Origin: Candidatus Aminicenantota bacterium
GTDB taxonomy: Bacteria > Acidobacteriota > Aminicenantia > Aminicenantales > Aminicenantaceae
DNA: 6,174 nt
Direction of reading: 5' to 3'
Assembly: GCA_030633795.1 (NCBI GenBank)
Contig: DAOWCB010000091.1
Coordinates: forward strand, 1 to 6,174
Shown here piece after piece: positions 1-6,120 of the stretch; position 1 is the stretch's first letter, and every line of letters starts with the position of its first letter. The position numbers and the translations under genes were made by a program. The notes under the pieces were generated by a model. The model worked only from the letters and a program-made list of their open reading frames with translations. It had not been told where the DNA came from and did not search any database.

Positions 1-2124
1 AACGCCAGTATCCTTAACCACGATGGTGTATCTATCCAATTTGTTAGTTAAATGGACCTGAATTTTTCCAGATTTGCCATCGGGAAAAGCATGTTTGAAG
101 GCATTCGAGACAAGCTCATTGATGATCAATCCACATGGGATGGCTTTATCGATGTCCAGATAAAACTCACCCACATCCAGCTCTAATCGGATCTTTTTTG
201 CATTCCGGCTGAACATGGAGAAAAGATGATTGGTGATCCTTTTGATGTAATCTGAAAAATTAATCTTATCCAAATTTTCGGATAGATACAACACTTCGTG
301 GATGAGGGCCATGGACTTGATCCTGTTCTGAGCGATTTCAAATGTATCCTTCAGTGTTTTGCTTTTGATAGATCTCGATTGCAATCTAAGCAAACTGGAG
401 ACGATCTGCAGATTGTTTTTCACCCGATGATGGATCTCCCGCATCATCGCCTCTTTTTCTCTAAGGGAGGCCTTGATCTCATCCTCAGCTCTCTTTTGAT
501 CGGTGATATCCGACATCACACCCTGAACTCCTAAAAACCGATCATTCAAAAAGATGGGCCGTCCGGATGATCGGATCCATTTGAGGTCGCCTGATTTGGT
601 TACAATCCGACACTCACTTGTCTCTGGAGTTCCCAAAATATTTTTCTTAAATTGCTCCTGGATATGCTGCACATCATCTTTGAAAACAAACTGCACAAAT
701 TTTCTACCTGTAATCTCTGATGGATTATAACCGCTGAGCATTTTTGCAACTGGGCTGATATAGGTGATGATGCCATTTTCATCCGTGGCGTACAGAACCT
801 CGTTTGTGTTTTCCACCAGGTGGCGGTATTTCTCCTCCGATTTTTTTAATGCCTCCTCTGCCTGCTTGCGTTCGGTAATATCCGTGATGATTCCGAGGAT
901 GGCGCTTTCGCCCCCAAAGCTGATAAGCTTGGTCGTGACAATGGCATCGATCCTTTTTCCTGTTTTTGTTATCAGGGAATACTCATAGGGAGGCACATCT
1001 TCTCCCATCATATGTTTTTGCAAGTTTGTTTTGATGACGCCGATAGAATCAGATGCGATGAGGGTAATAAAATCAAAATCAGGAGAGTAAAATTCTTCCC
1101 TTCCGTATCCCATAACCTCTTCGCTTTTTTGATTGGCATACACGATACGGCCCTTTTTGTTGATAAAGATCATATTCGGTGATTCTTCGGCCAGCATTCG
1201 GAATTTTTCTTCGCTCTCTTTTATGGCTTCCTCGGCACGTTTGCGTTCTGTGATATCTCTCGCAATTCCCAAAACCAGAGTCTGATCCTTGATTTTCACA
1301 GGATGCGTGCTGATGCCCACCATGACCTTGGTGCCGTCTTTCCGATGGATTCTAAACTCATCGGGTCCAGTGGAAATTCCCTTTGCGTTTTTCACCAGGA
1401 GTTTGGCTGCTTTCGGGATTTGTGATGGAGGCAACATCCTCAACTTCAAAAAACTTTTTCCGATGAGCTCCTTTCTTTTATAGCCGGTCAACTTTTCAGC
1501 CATCTTGTTGCCGTCGATAAATTTCCCCTTTAAATCGCTCAAGTAATAGGCATCGGGAGCAGATTGGAAGAGGATCTTGAACCGCTCTTCACTCTCTCGG
1601 AGGGCTTCTTCTACTTGCCTGCGTTCCGTGACATCACGGGCAAAAATAGAGACTCCGGTTATTTGCTTCTCCTGCCGAATCGGGTTGAAAGATGTCTCTG
1701 TGTTAATGCATCTGTCCCCCACTTGGAACTCATCTTCCACAGTGAAATTCTCGCCTTTAAAGGCCCGTTCATAACGTCTGATCCAAATTTTGCTTATCGC
1801 GGGAGGTACACAATCGGTTATTTTCGTTCCCTCTTTGAGATCGATTCCGAATGCAGCGGCAAATTCTCTCTTAAAATAGGAATTGATGGTGAGAATCCGA
1901 TAAGCCCTATCTACCGACCAAATAGCGTTTTTGGCGTTTTCGATCAGAGCATGCAGATTAGCTTGGCTGTACTTGTATGCCTCTTTTTCCTCCTTGCACT
2001 TCTCCTCGAATTTCTCCAACTCCTTGATTTTCCGCGTCAGTTCTTTGACTTTGTCTGTGAACTGTTCTTTTTTCTTTTCCTGGGTTTTCATTCTTTTATA
2101 TTTCACTTGTCTTATATTTGACAT
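1..2124 (-). CDS. Multi-PAS sensor histidine kinase, HisKA_2 type (C-terminus cut by window edge)
   Basis: A single frame stays open for 708 codons from ATG 2124 to the window edge, so the gene is 3'-partial. Seen in order: a charged coiled coil (about residues 13-52); four PAS domains (about 55-168, 180-294, 306-419, 431-543), each ending in a DxTER/DITDQ-type motif (DVTERR 164, DITERK 290, DITERK 415, DITDQK 539) and joined by EEALRESEE-like helices; a HisKA_2 dimerisation domain with EIHHRVKNNLQ (563-573), H566 being the likely phosphoacceptor; and a HATPase N-box, NELVSNAFKHAF (669-680). The sequence stops in the ATP-lid DTG motif (705-707). No signal peptide or membrane segment is seen, so it is inferred to be a cytoplasmic sensor that autophosphorylates on His and passes phosphate to an unseen response regulator. 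Ligands of the PAS domains cannot be read from sequence. Start is uncertain: ATG 2124 and in-frame ATG 2091 both lack a good Shine-Dalgarno; the in-frame stop at 2155-2157 limits extension. Confidence 0.93.
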   Translation of the reverse strand, partial: MSNIRQVKYKRMKTQEKKKEQFTDKVKELTRKIKELEKFEEKCKEEKEAYKYSQANLHALIENAKNAIWSVDRAYRILTINSYFKREFAAAFGIDLKEGTKITDCVPPAISKIWIRRYERAFKGENFTVEDEFQVGDRCINTETSFNPIRQEKQITGVSIFARDVTERRQVEEALRESEERFKILFQSAPDAYYLSDLKGKFIDGNKMAEKLTGYKRKELIGKSFLKLRMLPPSQIPKAAKLLVKNAKGISTGPDEFRIHRKDGTKVMVGISTHPVKIKDQTLVLGIARDITERKRAEEAIKESEEKFRMLAEESPNMIFINKKGRIVYANQKSEEVMGYGREEFYSPDFDFITLIASDSIGVIKTNLQKHMMGEDVPPYEYSLITKTGKRIDAIVTTKLISFGGESAILGIITDITERKQAEEALKKSEEKYRHLVENTNEVLYATDENGIITYISPVAKMLSGYNPSEITGRKFVQFVFKDDVQHIQEQFKKNILGTPETSECRIVTKSGDLKWIRSSGRPIFLNDRFLGVQGVMSDITDQKRAEDEIKASLREKEAMMREIHHRVKNNLQIVSSLLRLQSRSIKSKTLKDTFEIAQNRIKSMALIHEVLYLSENLDKINFSDYIKRITNHLFSMFSRNAKKIRLELDVGEFYLDIDKAIPCGLIINELVSNAFKHAFPDGKSGKIQVHLTNKLDRYTIVVKDTGV

Positions 2125-2170
2125 TGCTGCCGAAACTTTTGGCCCAAAAAAGAGCTATAGTAAGGTGCCA

Positions 2171-2200
2171 TTACATCCATAATGTAAAACCTATGTAAAA
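2171..2200. promoter_or_regulatory. Three phased ATGTAA/TTACAT half-sites upstream of the kinase
   Basis: TTACAT at 2171-2176 is a perfect inverted match to ATGTAA at 2182-2187. The latter is part of ATGTAAAA (2182-2189), which recurs as a direct repeat at 2193-2200. All three units start 11 bp apart, about one helical turn, so a protein could contact the same face of the DNA. The block lies about 50-80 bp upstream of the kinase start, where an operator would be expected. A weak minus-strand promoter (TTGCTC, 17 bp, TACATT) would overlap it. The repeat is seen directly; its function as an operator is inferred, and chance in AT-rich DNA is possible. Confidence 0.3.
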
Positions 2201-2207
2201 TTTGAGC

Positions 2208-2245
2208 AATCCCCCTTAAAGAGGATTTTAAGGGTGATTTTTTTT
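2208..2245 (+). terminator. Strong hairpin with T-tract, plus-strand orientation
   Basis: The arms at 2208-2220 (AATCCCCCTTAAA) and 2227-2239 pair over 13 positions with one mismatch, around the 6-nt loop GAGGAT. Eight T follow at 2238-2245 on the plus strand. This is the form of a rho-independent terminator for plus-strand transcription, yet both flanking genes are on the minus strand. Read on the minus strand the hairpin is followed by GATTGCTC, not a U-tract, so it is a poor terminator for the outer membrane protein gene there, though the stem could still protect a 3' end. It may instead belong to a dispersed intergenic repeat family; C-run/G-run hairpins of this look are common in some environmental genomes (inference). 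Confidence 0.5.
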
Positions 2246-2312
2246 GGATGGCTATCGTCTCAAAAGATGAGCTATCAAAAAAAAATTATGATTGTTGTTG
2301 TTCTGAGAAGAA

Positions 2313-3095
2313 CTAAAAAGTATATTCCAGGCTAAGGATGATTCCCAAATACGTAAAGGAATTGACGAACAACCTTTCTGCACGGACAATCTTCCCAGTC
2401 TCCGCATATATTAGATAGTCGAACTGTTCGGGACCCCTATACAAGATTTCGTTAAAACCATATTCTCTCCGCCAGACCGTCCCGCCGACCCCTCTGAAGT
2501 TGATGCCGATCTTGGGAGTGATCTGGTACTTGGCACCCAGGCCGAGCTTTACTATGTTGCCGCTTTTTTCGGGTCCAAGCCGCGTTCTGTAATAAAACCG
2601 CTCTTCATCACCGCTCGTAAAATAGTACCCGATCCCGGCAGAGATATATGGTCGTATTTTTTCATTGTATCGAAGAGTCAGGGTATACAGGATGGATGCC
2701 GGGATAGAGGACAAACTCCAAGTTTCCTTGAATGGTTCTTCGATGTGATTGATCTCTATGATTTTTCCATCAGATTCAGGGTGACCATACCACTTCAAAT
2801 CGGAATTGTAGCTGGCTCTTTGGTGATCGAATTCCAGCTGAAATCCGAATCCGCGCCAGGGGAAATATTGAACATAGAGATTAAAAGTGTTCATCAAATT
2901 CAGTTGCTCGCTGAAGTATATCAATTTGGAATGGTATACTTCGTAAGTTTTCAATCCAGAATCGAGAAAAAAAGAATATCCTCCGCCTATTCCAACGATG
3001 ATCGGCCCCCTCTTTTTTGCAGCATGAGAAAAAGAAGGAACAATTGCAAGGGAAAATAGCATAAAAACGAAAGGAAGCCCCTGTATCTTTTTCAT
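2313..3095 (-). CDS. Outer membrane beta-barrel protein
   Basis: The protein is 260 residues with an N-terminal signal peptide: Lys2-Lys3, a hydrophobic core at about 8-20, and a likely signal peptidase I site after Ala25 (SHA|A). The mature part alternates aromatic/hydrophobic and polar residues in strand-like stretches (about 33-45, 66-78, 82-90, 125-142, 148-160, 182-200, 244-260). It ends in LEYTF, the terminal Phe recognised by the Bam assembly machinery. Turn-rich glycine segments such as SAGIGYYF (152-159) and GLGAKY (185-190) resemble small 8-strand OmpW/OmpA-like barrels, but the exact family is not recognised. Role is inferred only as a surface or outer membrane protein; no ligand or enzyme motif is seen. 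Its ATG overlaps the stop of the upstream GNAT gene by one base (TAATG) and has only a weak, too-close GCAGG before it, so translation probably relies on re-initiation from the GNAT gene. Confidence 0.8.
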   Translation of the reverse strand: MKKIQGLPFVFMLFSLAIVPSFSHAAKKRGPIIVGIGGGYSFFLDSGLKTYEVYHSKLIYFSEQLNLMNTFNLYVQYFPWRGFGFQLEFDHQRASYNSDLKWYGHPESDGKIIEINHIEEPFKETWSLSSIPASILYTLTLRYNEKIRPYISAGIGYYFTSGDEERFYYRTRLGPEKSGNIVKLGLGAKYQITPKIGINFRGVGGTVWRREYGFNEILYRGPEQFDYLIYAETGKIVRAERLFVNSFTYLGIILSLEYTF

Positions 3096-3682
3096 TACCT
3101 GCAGCGTTGCCAGTCCGAGTCACTGTAGGAATGCTCCAGTTCTCTCCATAGGTCTTTTGGTTTGCAGGTCATGATTACCAAATCCTGAGGTTCATCCGCT
3201 TGATCCCAAACATAATTCGGGATGACGGTTTCTTTGTGGAATCCAAGTTTTTTGCAAATATTTATAGCGCCTTTCTGAGGTTTCATCATTTTAACGACGA
3301 TCTTGTCGACATCCTTTTTCATGGCTAGAGAATGGAGTTCCCTGAACATGAGCATGCCGAGTCCTTTTCGCTGAAAAGGCCTGGCAACAATAACACGGAG
3401 CTCCCCTTGATGTTTGCGCCATTCTTCTTTGAATATCTCGAACATCCCATCTCCGATTATTTCGTCATCATGCAAAGCTAAAATACGAAAAAAAGTCCCT
3501 TCCTCGTTTAATTTCATCCGTTGCTCGACCACCTTCCTTTTTGTGACATCCACCTTAAGGTATACTCTATCTTCCACAGGAAGAGAACGATAAAATTTCA
3601 TCAATTTATCGAGATACTCATAATGCAGATCTCTGATCAAAACTTTTGTCCCATCTTTTAAGGTTTCTCTCTTTTTTCTCAT
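3095..3682 (-). CDS. GNAT-family N-acetyltransferase
   Basis: This 195-residue protein has a GNAT fold signature. Motif A runs from about residue 93 to 116, GELRVIVA followed by the acetyl-CoA pyrophosphate-binding loop QRKGLG (104-109). Before it comes a strand carrying IIGDGMFEIF (75-84), and after it the motif B-like NICKKLGFHKE (141-151). The N-terminal segment with FYRSLPVEDRVYL (30-42) resembles the acetyltransferase domains linked to protein lysine acetylation (Pat/acyl-CoA synthetase type). That likeness is from memory, so the substrate, protein lysine or small molecule, is unknown. Start at ATG 3682 is supported by a strong GGAGGT at 3690-3695, 7 nt upstream. The gene is first in a two-gene operon with the beta-barrel protein and is preceded by a sigma70-like promoter at 3740-3768. 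No signal peptide is present, so it is cytoplasmic. Length is complete for a single-domain GNAT. Confidence 0.85.
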   Translation of the reverse strand: MRKKRETLKDGTKVLIRDLHYEYLDKLMKFYRSLPVEDRVYLKVDVTKRKVVEQRMKLNEEGTFFRILALHDDEIIGDGMFEIFKEEWRKHQGELRVIVARPFQRKGLGMLMFRELHSLAMKKDVDKIVVKMMKPQKGAINICKKLGFHKETVIPNYVWDQADEPQDLVIMTCKPKDLWRELEHSYSDSDWQRCR

Positions 3683-3689
3683 TGATTAG

Positions 3690-3695
3690 ACCTCC
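3690..3695 (-). promoter_or_regulatory. Shine-Dalgarno of the GNAT gene
   Basis: GGAGGT on the minus strand lies 7 nt before ATG 3682. It is the strongest ribosome binding site in the window and fixes the GNAT start. The downstream beta-barrel gene has no comparable site. Confidence 0.8.
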
Positions 3696-3739
3696 AGAAT
3701 ATTTCTAACACAAATCCAACCCAATTTCCTTATACCTTA

Positions 3740-3768
3740 ATCTTAGGTGAATTGTTAAGAAGGGTCAA
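3740..3768 (-). promoter_or_regulatory. Sigma70-like promoter of the GNAT-outer membrane protein operon
   Basis: On the minus strand, TTGACC (3763-3768) is followed after exactly 17 bp by TAAGAT (3740-3745), matching the consensus at 5/6 and 4/6 positions. Transcription would start near 3733, giving a leader of about 50 nt before ATG 3682. A 5-bp inverted repeat, TCTTA-N10-TAAGA (3741-3760), fills the spacer and overlaps the -10 box, a plausible repressor site but short enough to be chance. Confidence 0.55.
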
Positions 3769-3779
3769 TAACTCTACTA

Positions 3780-3805
3780 CGCCTTGTCACACAGACGTGT
3801 AGGCG
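3780..3805. other. Interrupted hairpin between asnA and the GNAT promoter
   Basis: CGCC (3780-3783) pairs with GGCG (3802-3805). Inside it ACAC (3789-3792) pairs with GTGT (3797-3800) around the 4-nt loop AGAC, leaving an asymmetric bulge. It lies about 45 bp beyond the asnA stop, where a terminator would be expected, but no T-tract follows on either strand. It could be a 3'-end structure for the asnA transcript. The rest of 3806-3849 shows nothing. Confidence 0.25.
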
Positions 3806-3849
3806 AAATGGCAGCCCAGCTTCCACGCAAATAGATGGATCGTTTTTTC

Positions 3850-4989
3850 TTATTCCAGAACGAATATGTTTTTTTCCGCGCAAATATCCTTGAGAATCTT
3901 AGGCCAAACCGTGACGCTGACTTCGCCAAGATGGGCTTTTTTCAGGATGTACATGAACGTGCGAGATTGGCCGATTCCTCCACCGATCGTGAGAGGAAGC
4001 GTACCGTTTATGATCCCCTGGTGATAAGGGAACTGGAGAAAGTCCAGCTGGCCGCTCATCTCGAGCTGTTGTTTGAGAGTCTCAGCATTCACCCGGATGC
4101 CCATGGAGGTTAGCTCATGCCGGCGTTTTGTCACATGATTCCAGACAAGGATGTCTCCATTTAGACCATGCATGGGTTTTCCATCTTTTGATGTCGTGGG
4201 GGTGATCCAGTCATCATAGTCCGCGGCTCTCATTTCATGCGGAAGACCATCCGCCAGAGGGTAACCCACGCCAATGATAAAAATAGCAGGATATTTCTGA
4301 ATAATCTCTGTCTCACGCTGCTTCCTGGGAAGGTCGGGGTACATTTCGAGAATTTCTTCAGCATGCAGAAAAATCAGTTCCTCCGGCATGTTGGGGTATT
4401 TATCTGTCTTAAGTTGGGGAAACATCTCCTGGACATGAAGCTCCGCTCCTACGAGAACCTTCCAGATCTTCTTAACGATGCCGGTCAAGAAGTCCACATT
4501 ACGCTGATCTTTTGTGATAACCAGCTCCCAATCCCACTGATCCACATAAGCACTGTGATCGTGATCGAGGAAGTAGTCTTTTCTTACCGCTCTCATATCA
4601 GTGTTGAGGCCTTCGCCGACACCCATCCCAAATTGTTTTAATGCCACACGTTTCCACTTTGTCGCAGCTTGCACGACCTGAGCATCGACCGGGTTTTTGT
4701 CATAGTCATTGGAGATGTGAAACTGAATAGGCGTCCGAGAGCCATCTCGGTCCAGCATATCATTCACACCACTCTCGATATCCACGATCAATGGACATTG
4801 CACCAACTGCAGGTTGAGCTCTTTCGCCAAGTTATCCTCGATGTACTCTTTCACCGCATACACGGCAGTCATGGTATCTCTTCGATCCAAAAAAGAGTTG
4901 TAGTCGGTAGGTAGAATTTTCTCCAGCTCAGTATAATTGCCGATACCTGGACCTGCCAAATCTGCTTTCTTATCATACATTTCAGACAT
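3850..4989 (-). CDS. asnA: Aspartate--ammonia ligase (asparagine synthetase A)
   Basis: AsnA makes L-asparagine from L-aspartate, ammonia and ATP (giving AMP and pyrophosphate) in the cytoplasm, using a fold related to class II aminoacyl-tRNA synthetases. The match to the family is unambiguous: KWKR (111-114), GEGLNTDM (125-132), YVDQWDWE (148-155), ADYDDW (256-261), GLNGDILVWN (275-284), SMGIRV (295-300) and the class II motif 3-like GGGIGQSR (336-343). At 379 residues it is longer than the 330-residue E. coli enzyme. The extra length is an N-terminal extension of about 35-40 residues plus a small insertion near residues 82-100. E. coli has HSLAKWKR where this protein has QAATKWKR, so the His-Ser pair is replaced. 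Start at ATG 4989 is supported by GAGGTG at 4995-5000, 5 nt upstream; the second Met (residue 4) has no such site. It has its own promoter and no co-directional partner within 150 bp on either side. Confidence 0.96.
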   Translation of the reverse strand: MSEMYDKKADLAGPGIGNYTELEKILPTDYNSFLDRRDTMTAVYAVKEYIEDNLAKELNLQLVQCPLIVDIESGVNDMLDRDGSRTPIQFHISNDYDKNPVDAQVVQAATKWKRVALKQFGMGVGEGLNTDMRAVRKDYFLDHDHSAYVDQWDWELVITKDQRNVDFLTGIVKKIWKVLVGAELHVQEMFPQLKTDKYPNMPEELIFLHAEEILEMYPDLPRKQRETEIIQKYPAIFIIGVGYPLADGLPHEMRAADYDDWITPTTSKDGKPMHGLNGDILVWNHVTKRRHELTSMGIRVNAETLKQQLEMSGQLDFLQFPYHQGIINGTLPLTIGGGIGQSRTFMYILKKAHLGEVSVTVWPKILKDICAEKNIFVLE

Positions 4990-4994
4990 TCAAT

Positions 4995-5000
4995 CACCTC
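4995..5000 (-). promoter_or_regulatory. Shine-Dalgarno of asnA
   Basis: GAGGTG on the minus strand, 5 nt before ATG 4989, selects this start and so supports the N-terminal extension of AsnA as really translated. Confidence 0.75.
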
Positions 5001-5043
5001 ATAATAGAATAATTTAATTTAATTTTATGAAAGGGAGACCTGT

Positions 5044-5072
5044 AATCTATAGTGTTTCCAGACTTTTGTCAA
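5044..5072 (-). promoter_or_regulatory. Sigma70-like promoter of asnA
   Basis: Minus-strand TTGACA (5067-5072), a perfect -35 box, is followed after 17 bp by TAGATT (5044-5049), 4/6 to the -10 consensus. The start would lie near 5037, giving a leader of about 48 nt. That leader includes an AT-rich AAATT repeat at 5011-5026 and no evident attenuator or riboswitch. The 8-bp palindrome AGAATTCT (5072-5079) abuts the -35 box and could be an operator half, but it is short. Confidence 0.65.
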
Positions 5073-5145
5073 GAATTCTCAGGGTGTTAGAAAAAAGGAT
5101 GAAACAATAATTGAGAATGGGAATGCGAGAGGTTTTTCCGGCCAG

Positions 5146-6120
5146 CTAGTGATTCAAATGAGAAAGGGATTTTTGTTCTGAAATGCGGCATTGATTCTTG
5201 CCACTCTGTTTGGCCTTATAAAGCATCGAGTCCGCCTGAATGATGAGATCTGCCTTGTTCGAGGCTTCTTCGGGAAAAATAGCAATGCCCATGCTCACCG
5301 TGGGATTTCCCAGCTCTATCGACTTTTCGGGGAAAAACTCATGGGACGTGTAAGCCTTATGGATTCTATTTGCGATAATGATGGCATTCTCTCTTTGGAC
5401 ATAAGGCAAAACCACGGCAAATTCTTCTCCTCCATAACGAGCGGCAAAATCCACCTCTCGAATACTGTTTCTCACCACCTGTCCCATCTCTCTCAAAATG
5501 GCATCTCCGGCTGAATGTCCCAAAGTGTCGTTATATCTTTTAAAGTTATCTACATCGATCATGATCAAACTCACTGGGAATCCCTGCTCAAGAGCCCGTT
5601 TCAGTTCATACCCTAAAAATTCCTGAAAATAGCCATGGTTATAAAGACCCGTGAGCCAATCCAACTGAGATCTGCCCAAAGCATCATGATAATGGGTTCG
5701 AAGGCTGTCCATATGGACTTTTTTTTCTAAGAGTGTCTTTACCCGCGCTTTGAGTTCTCGCCCGATGATAGGTTTAACCAAAAAATCATCCACACCAAGC
5801 TCAATCCCTTTTATCTTGCTCTCGAGATCATCAAGACAAGTCACAATTACCACCTGGATGTTCTTGTGATTTTTCTTCAAACGGCGGCATATTTCGAAAC
5901 CATTCATATCAGGGAGAAGAATATCCAGGAGAATCAAATCTATTTCCTTCTGACGGATAGTGGAAAACACGTCTTTGCCGTTTTTGACCGTAGTCAGTTG
6001 AAAACTTTCTTCCTCCAAAGCATTTTCGATGATTTTGGCATCCACCTCCGTATCTTCTACGAGAAGGATCTGTGGCATTTCTTCTTCTTTTATCTCGACT
6101 TCTTCCTGCTCTTTGGGCAT
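5146..6120 (-). CDS. Response regulator diguanylate cyclase (REC-GGDEF, PleD-like)
   Basis: The protein makes cyclic di-GMP from two GTP, switched by phosphorylation. The receiver domain (about residues 15-133) has the acidic pair E22/D23, phosphoacceptor D66 in LILLDILLPDMNGFE, T94 and K116 (VKP). The GGDEF domain (about 150-315) has LTGLYNHGYF, metal-binding D189 in IDVDNFKRYND, the catalytic signature GGEEF (230-234) and an intact product-inhibition site RxxD (R221-D224) five residues before it. All key residues are present, so an active, feedback-inhibited enzyme is predicted. The cognate kinase is not adjacent. Start is ambiguous: ATG 6120 has GGAG only 2 nt upstream, and ATG 6078 (Met15) gives the canonical receiver start MPQILLVED. 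The frame is also open for 18 codons above 6120 to the window edge, so an upstream start is possible. The acidic leader (residues 1-14, mostly E/K) is unusual. No intrinsic terminator is seen between 5073 and 5145. Confidence 0.93.
   Translation of the reverse strand: MPKEQEEVEIKEEEMPQILLVEDTEVDAKIIENALEEESFQLTTVKNGKDVFSTIRQKEIDLILLDILLPDMNGFEICRRLKKNHKNIQVVIVTCLDDLESKIKGIELGVDDFLVKPIIGRELKARVKTLLEKKVHMDSLRTHYHDALGRSQLDWLTGLYNHGYFQEFLGYELKRALEQGFPVSLIMIDVDNFKRYNDTLGHSAGDAILREMGQVVRNSIREVDFAARYGGEEFAVVLPYVQRENAIIIANRIHKAYTSHEFFPEKSIELGNPTVSMGIAIFPEEASNKADLIIQADSMLYKAKQSGKNQCRISEQKSLSHLNH

Noticed and set aside
600..782. A short minus-strand frame within the kinase
   Set aside because: It is an out-of-frame shadow; the kinase frame is continuous through this stretch and encodes PAS4.
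1564..2121. A 185-codon plus-strand frame with a hydrophobic, Phe/Leu-rich C-terminus resembling a membrane protein
   Set aside because: It is antisense to the kinase; the hydrophobic run is the complement of the Lys/Glu-rich coiled coil. The minus-strand frame has clear PAS motifs.
1..2124. Repeated GAACGCAAG-like stretches about 375 bp apart, first considered as a DNA repeat array
   Set aside because: They are the coding sequence of the DxTER motifs closing successive PAS domains; protein-level repetition explains them.
2277..2313. Possible terminator for the outer membrane protein gene: GTTCT/AGAAC stem (2300-2313) with nine T on the minus strand (2285-2277)
   Set aside because: The stem is only 5 bp and the T-tract starts 14 nt beyond it, too far for a standard intrinsic terminator.
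3835..4113. A 92-codon plus-strand frame starting in the asnA-GNAT gap
   Set aside because: It is almost entirely antisense to the asnA 3' end, with no ribosome binding site or family resemblance.
4237..4641. A 134-codon plus-strand frame
   Set aside because: It lies wholly antisense to the well-supported asnA coding sequence and has no recognisable motifs.
5085..5145. Terminator or small RNA between asnA and the response regulator
   Set aside because: Only short palindromes (CAATAATTG, GGCCGG) are present; no stem with a T-tract was found on the minus strand.
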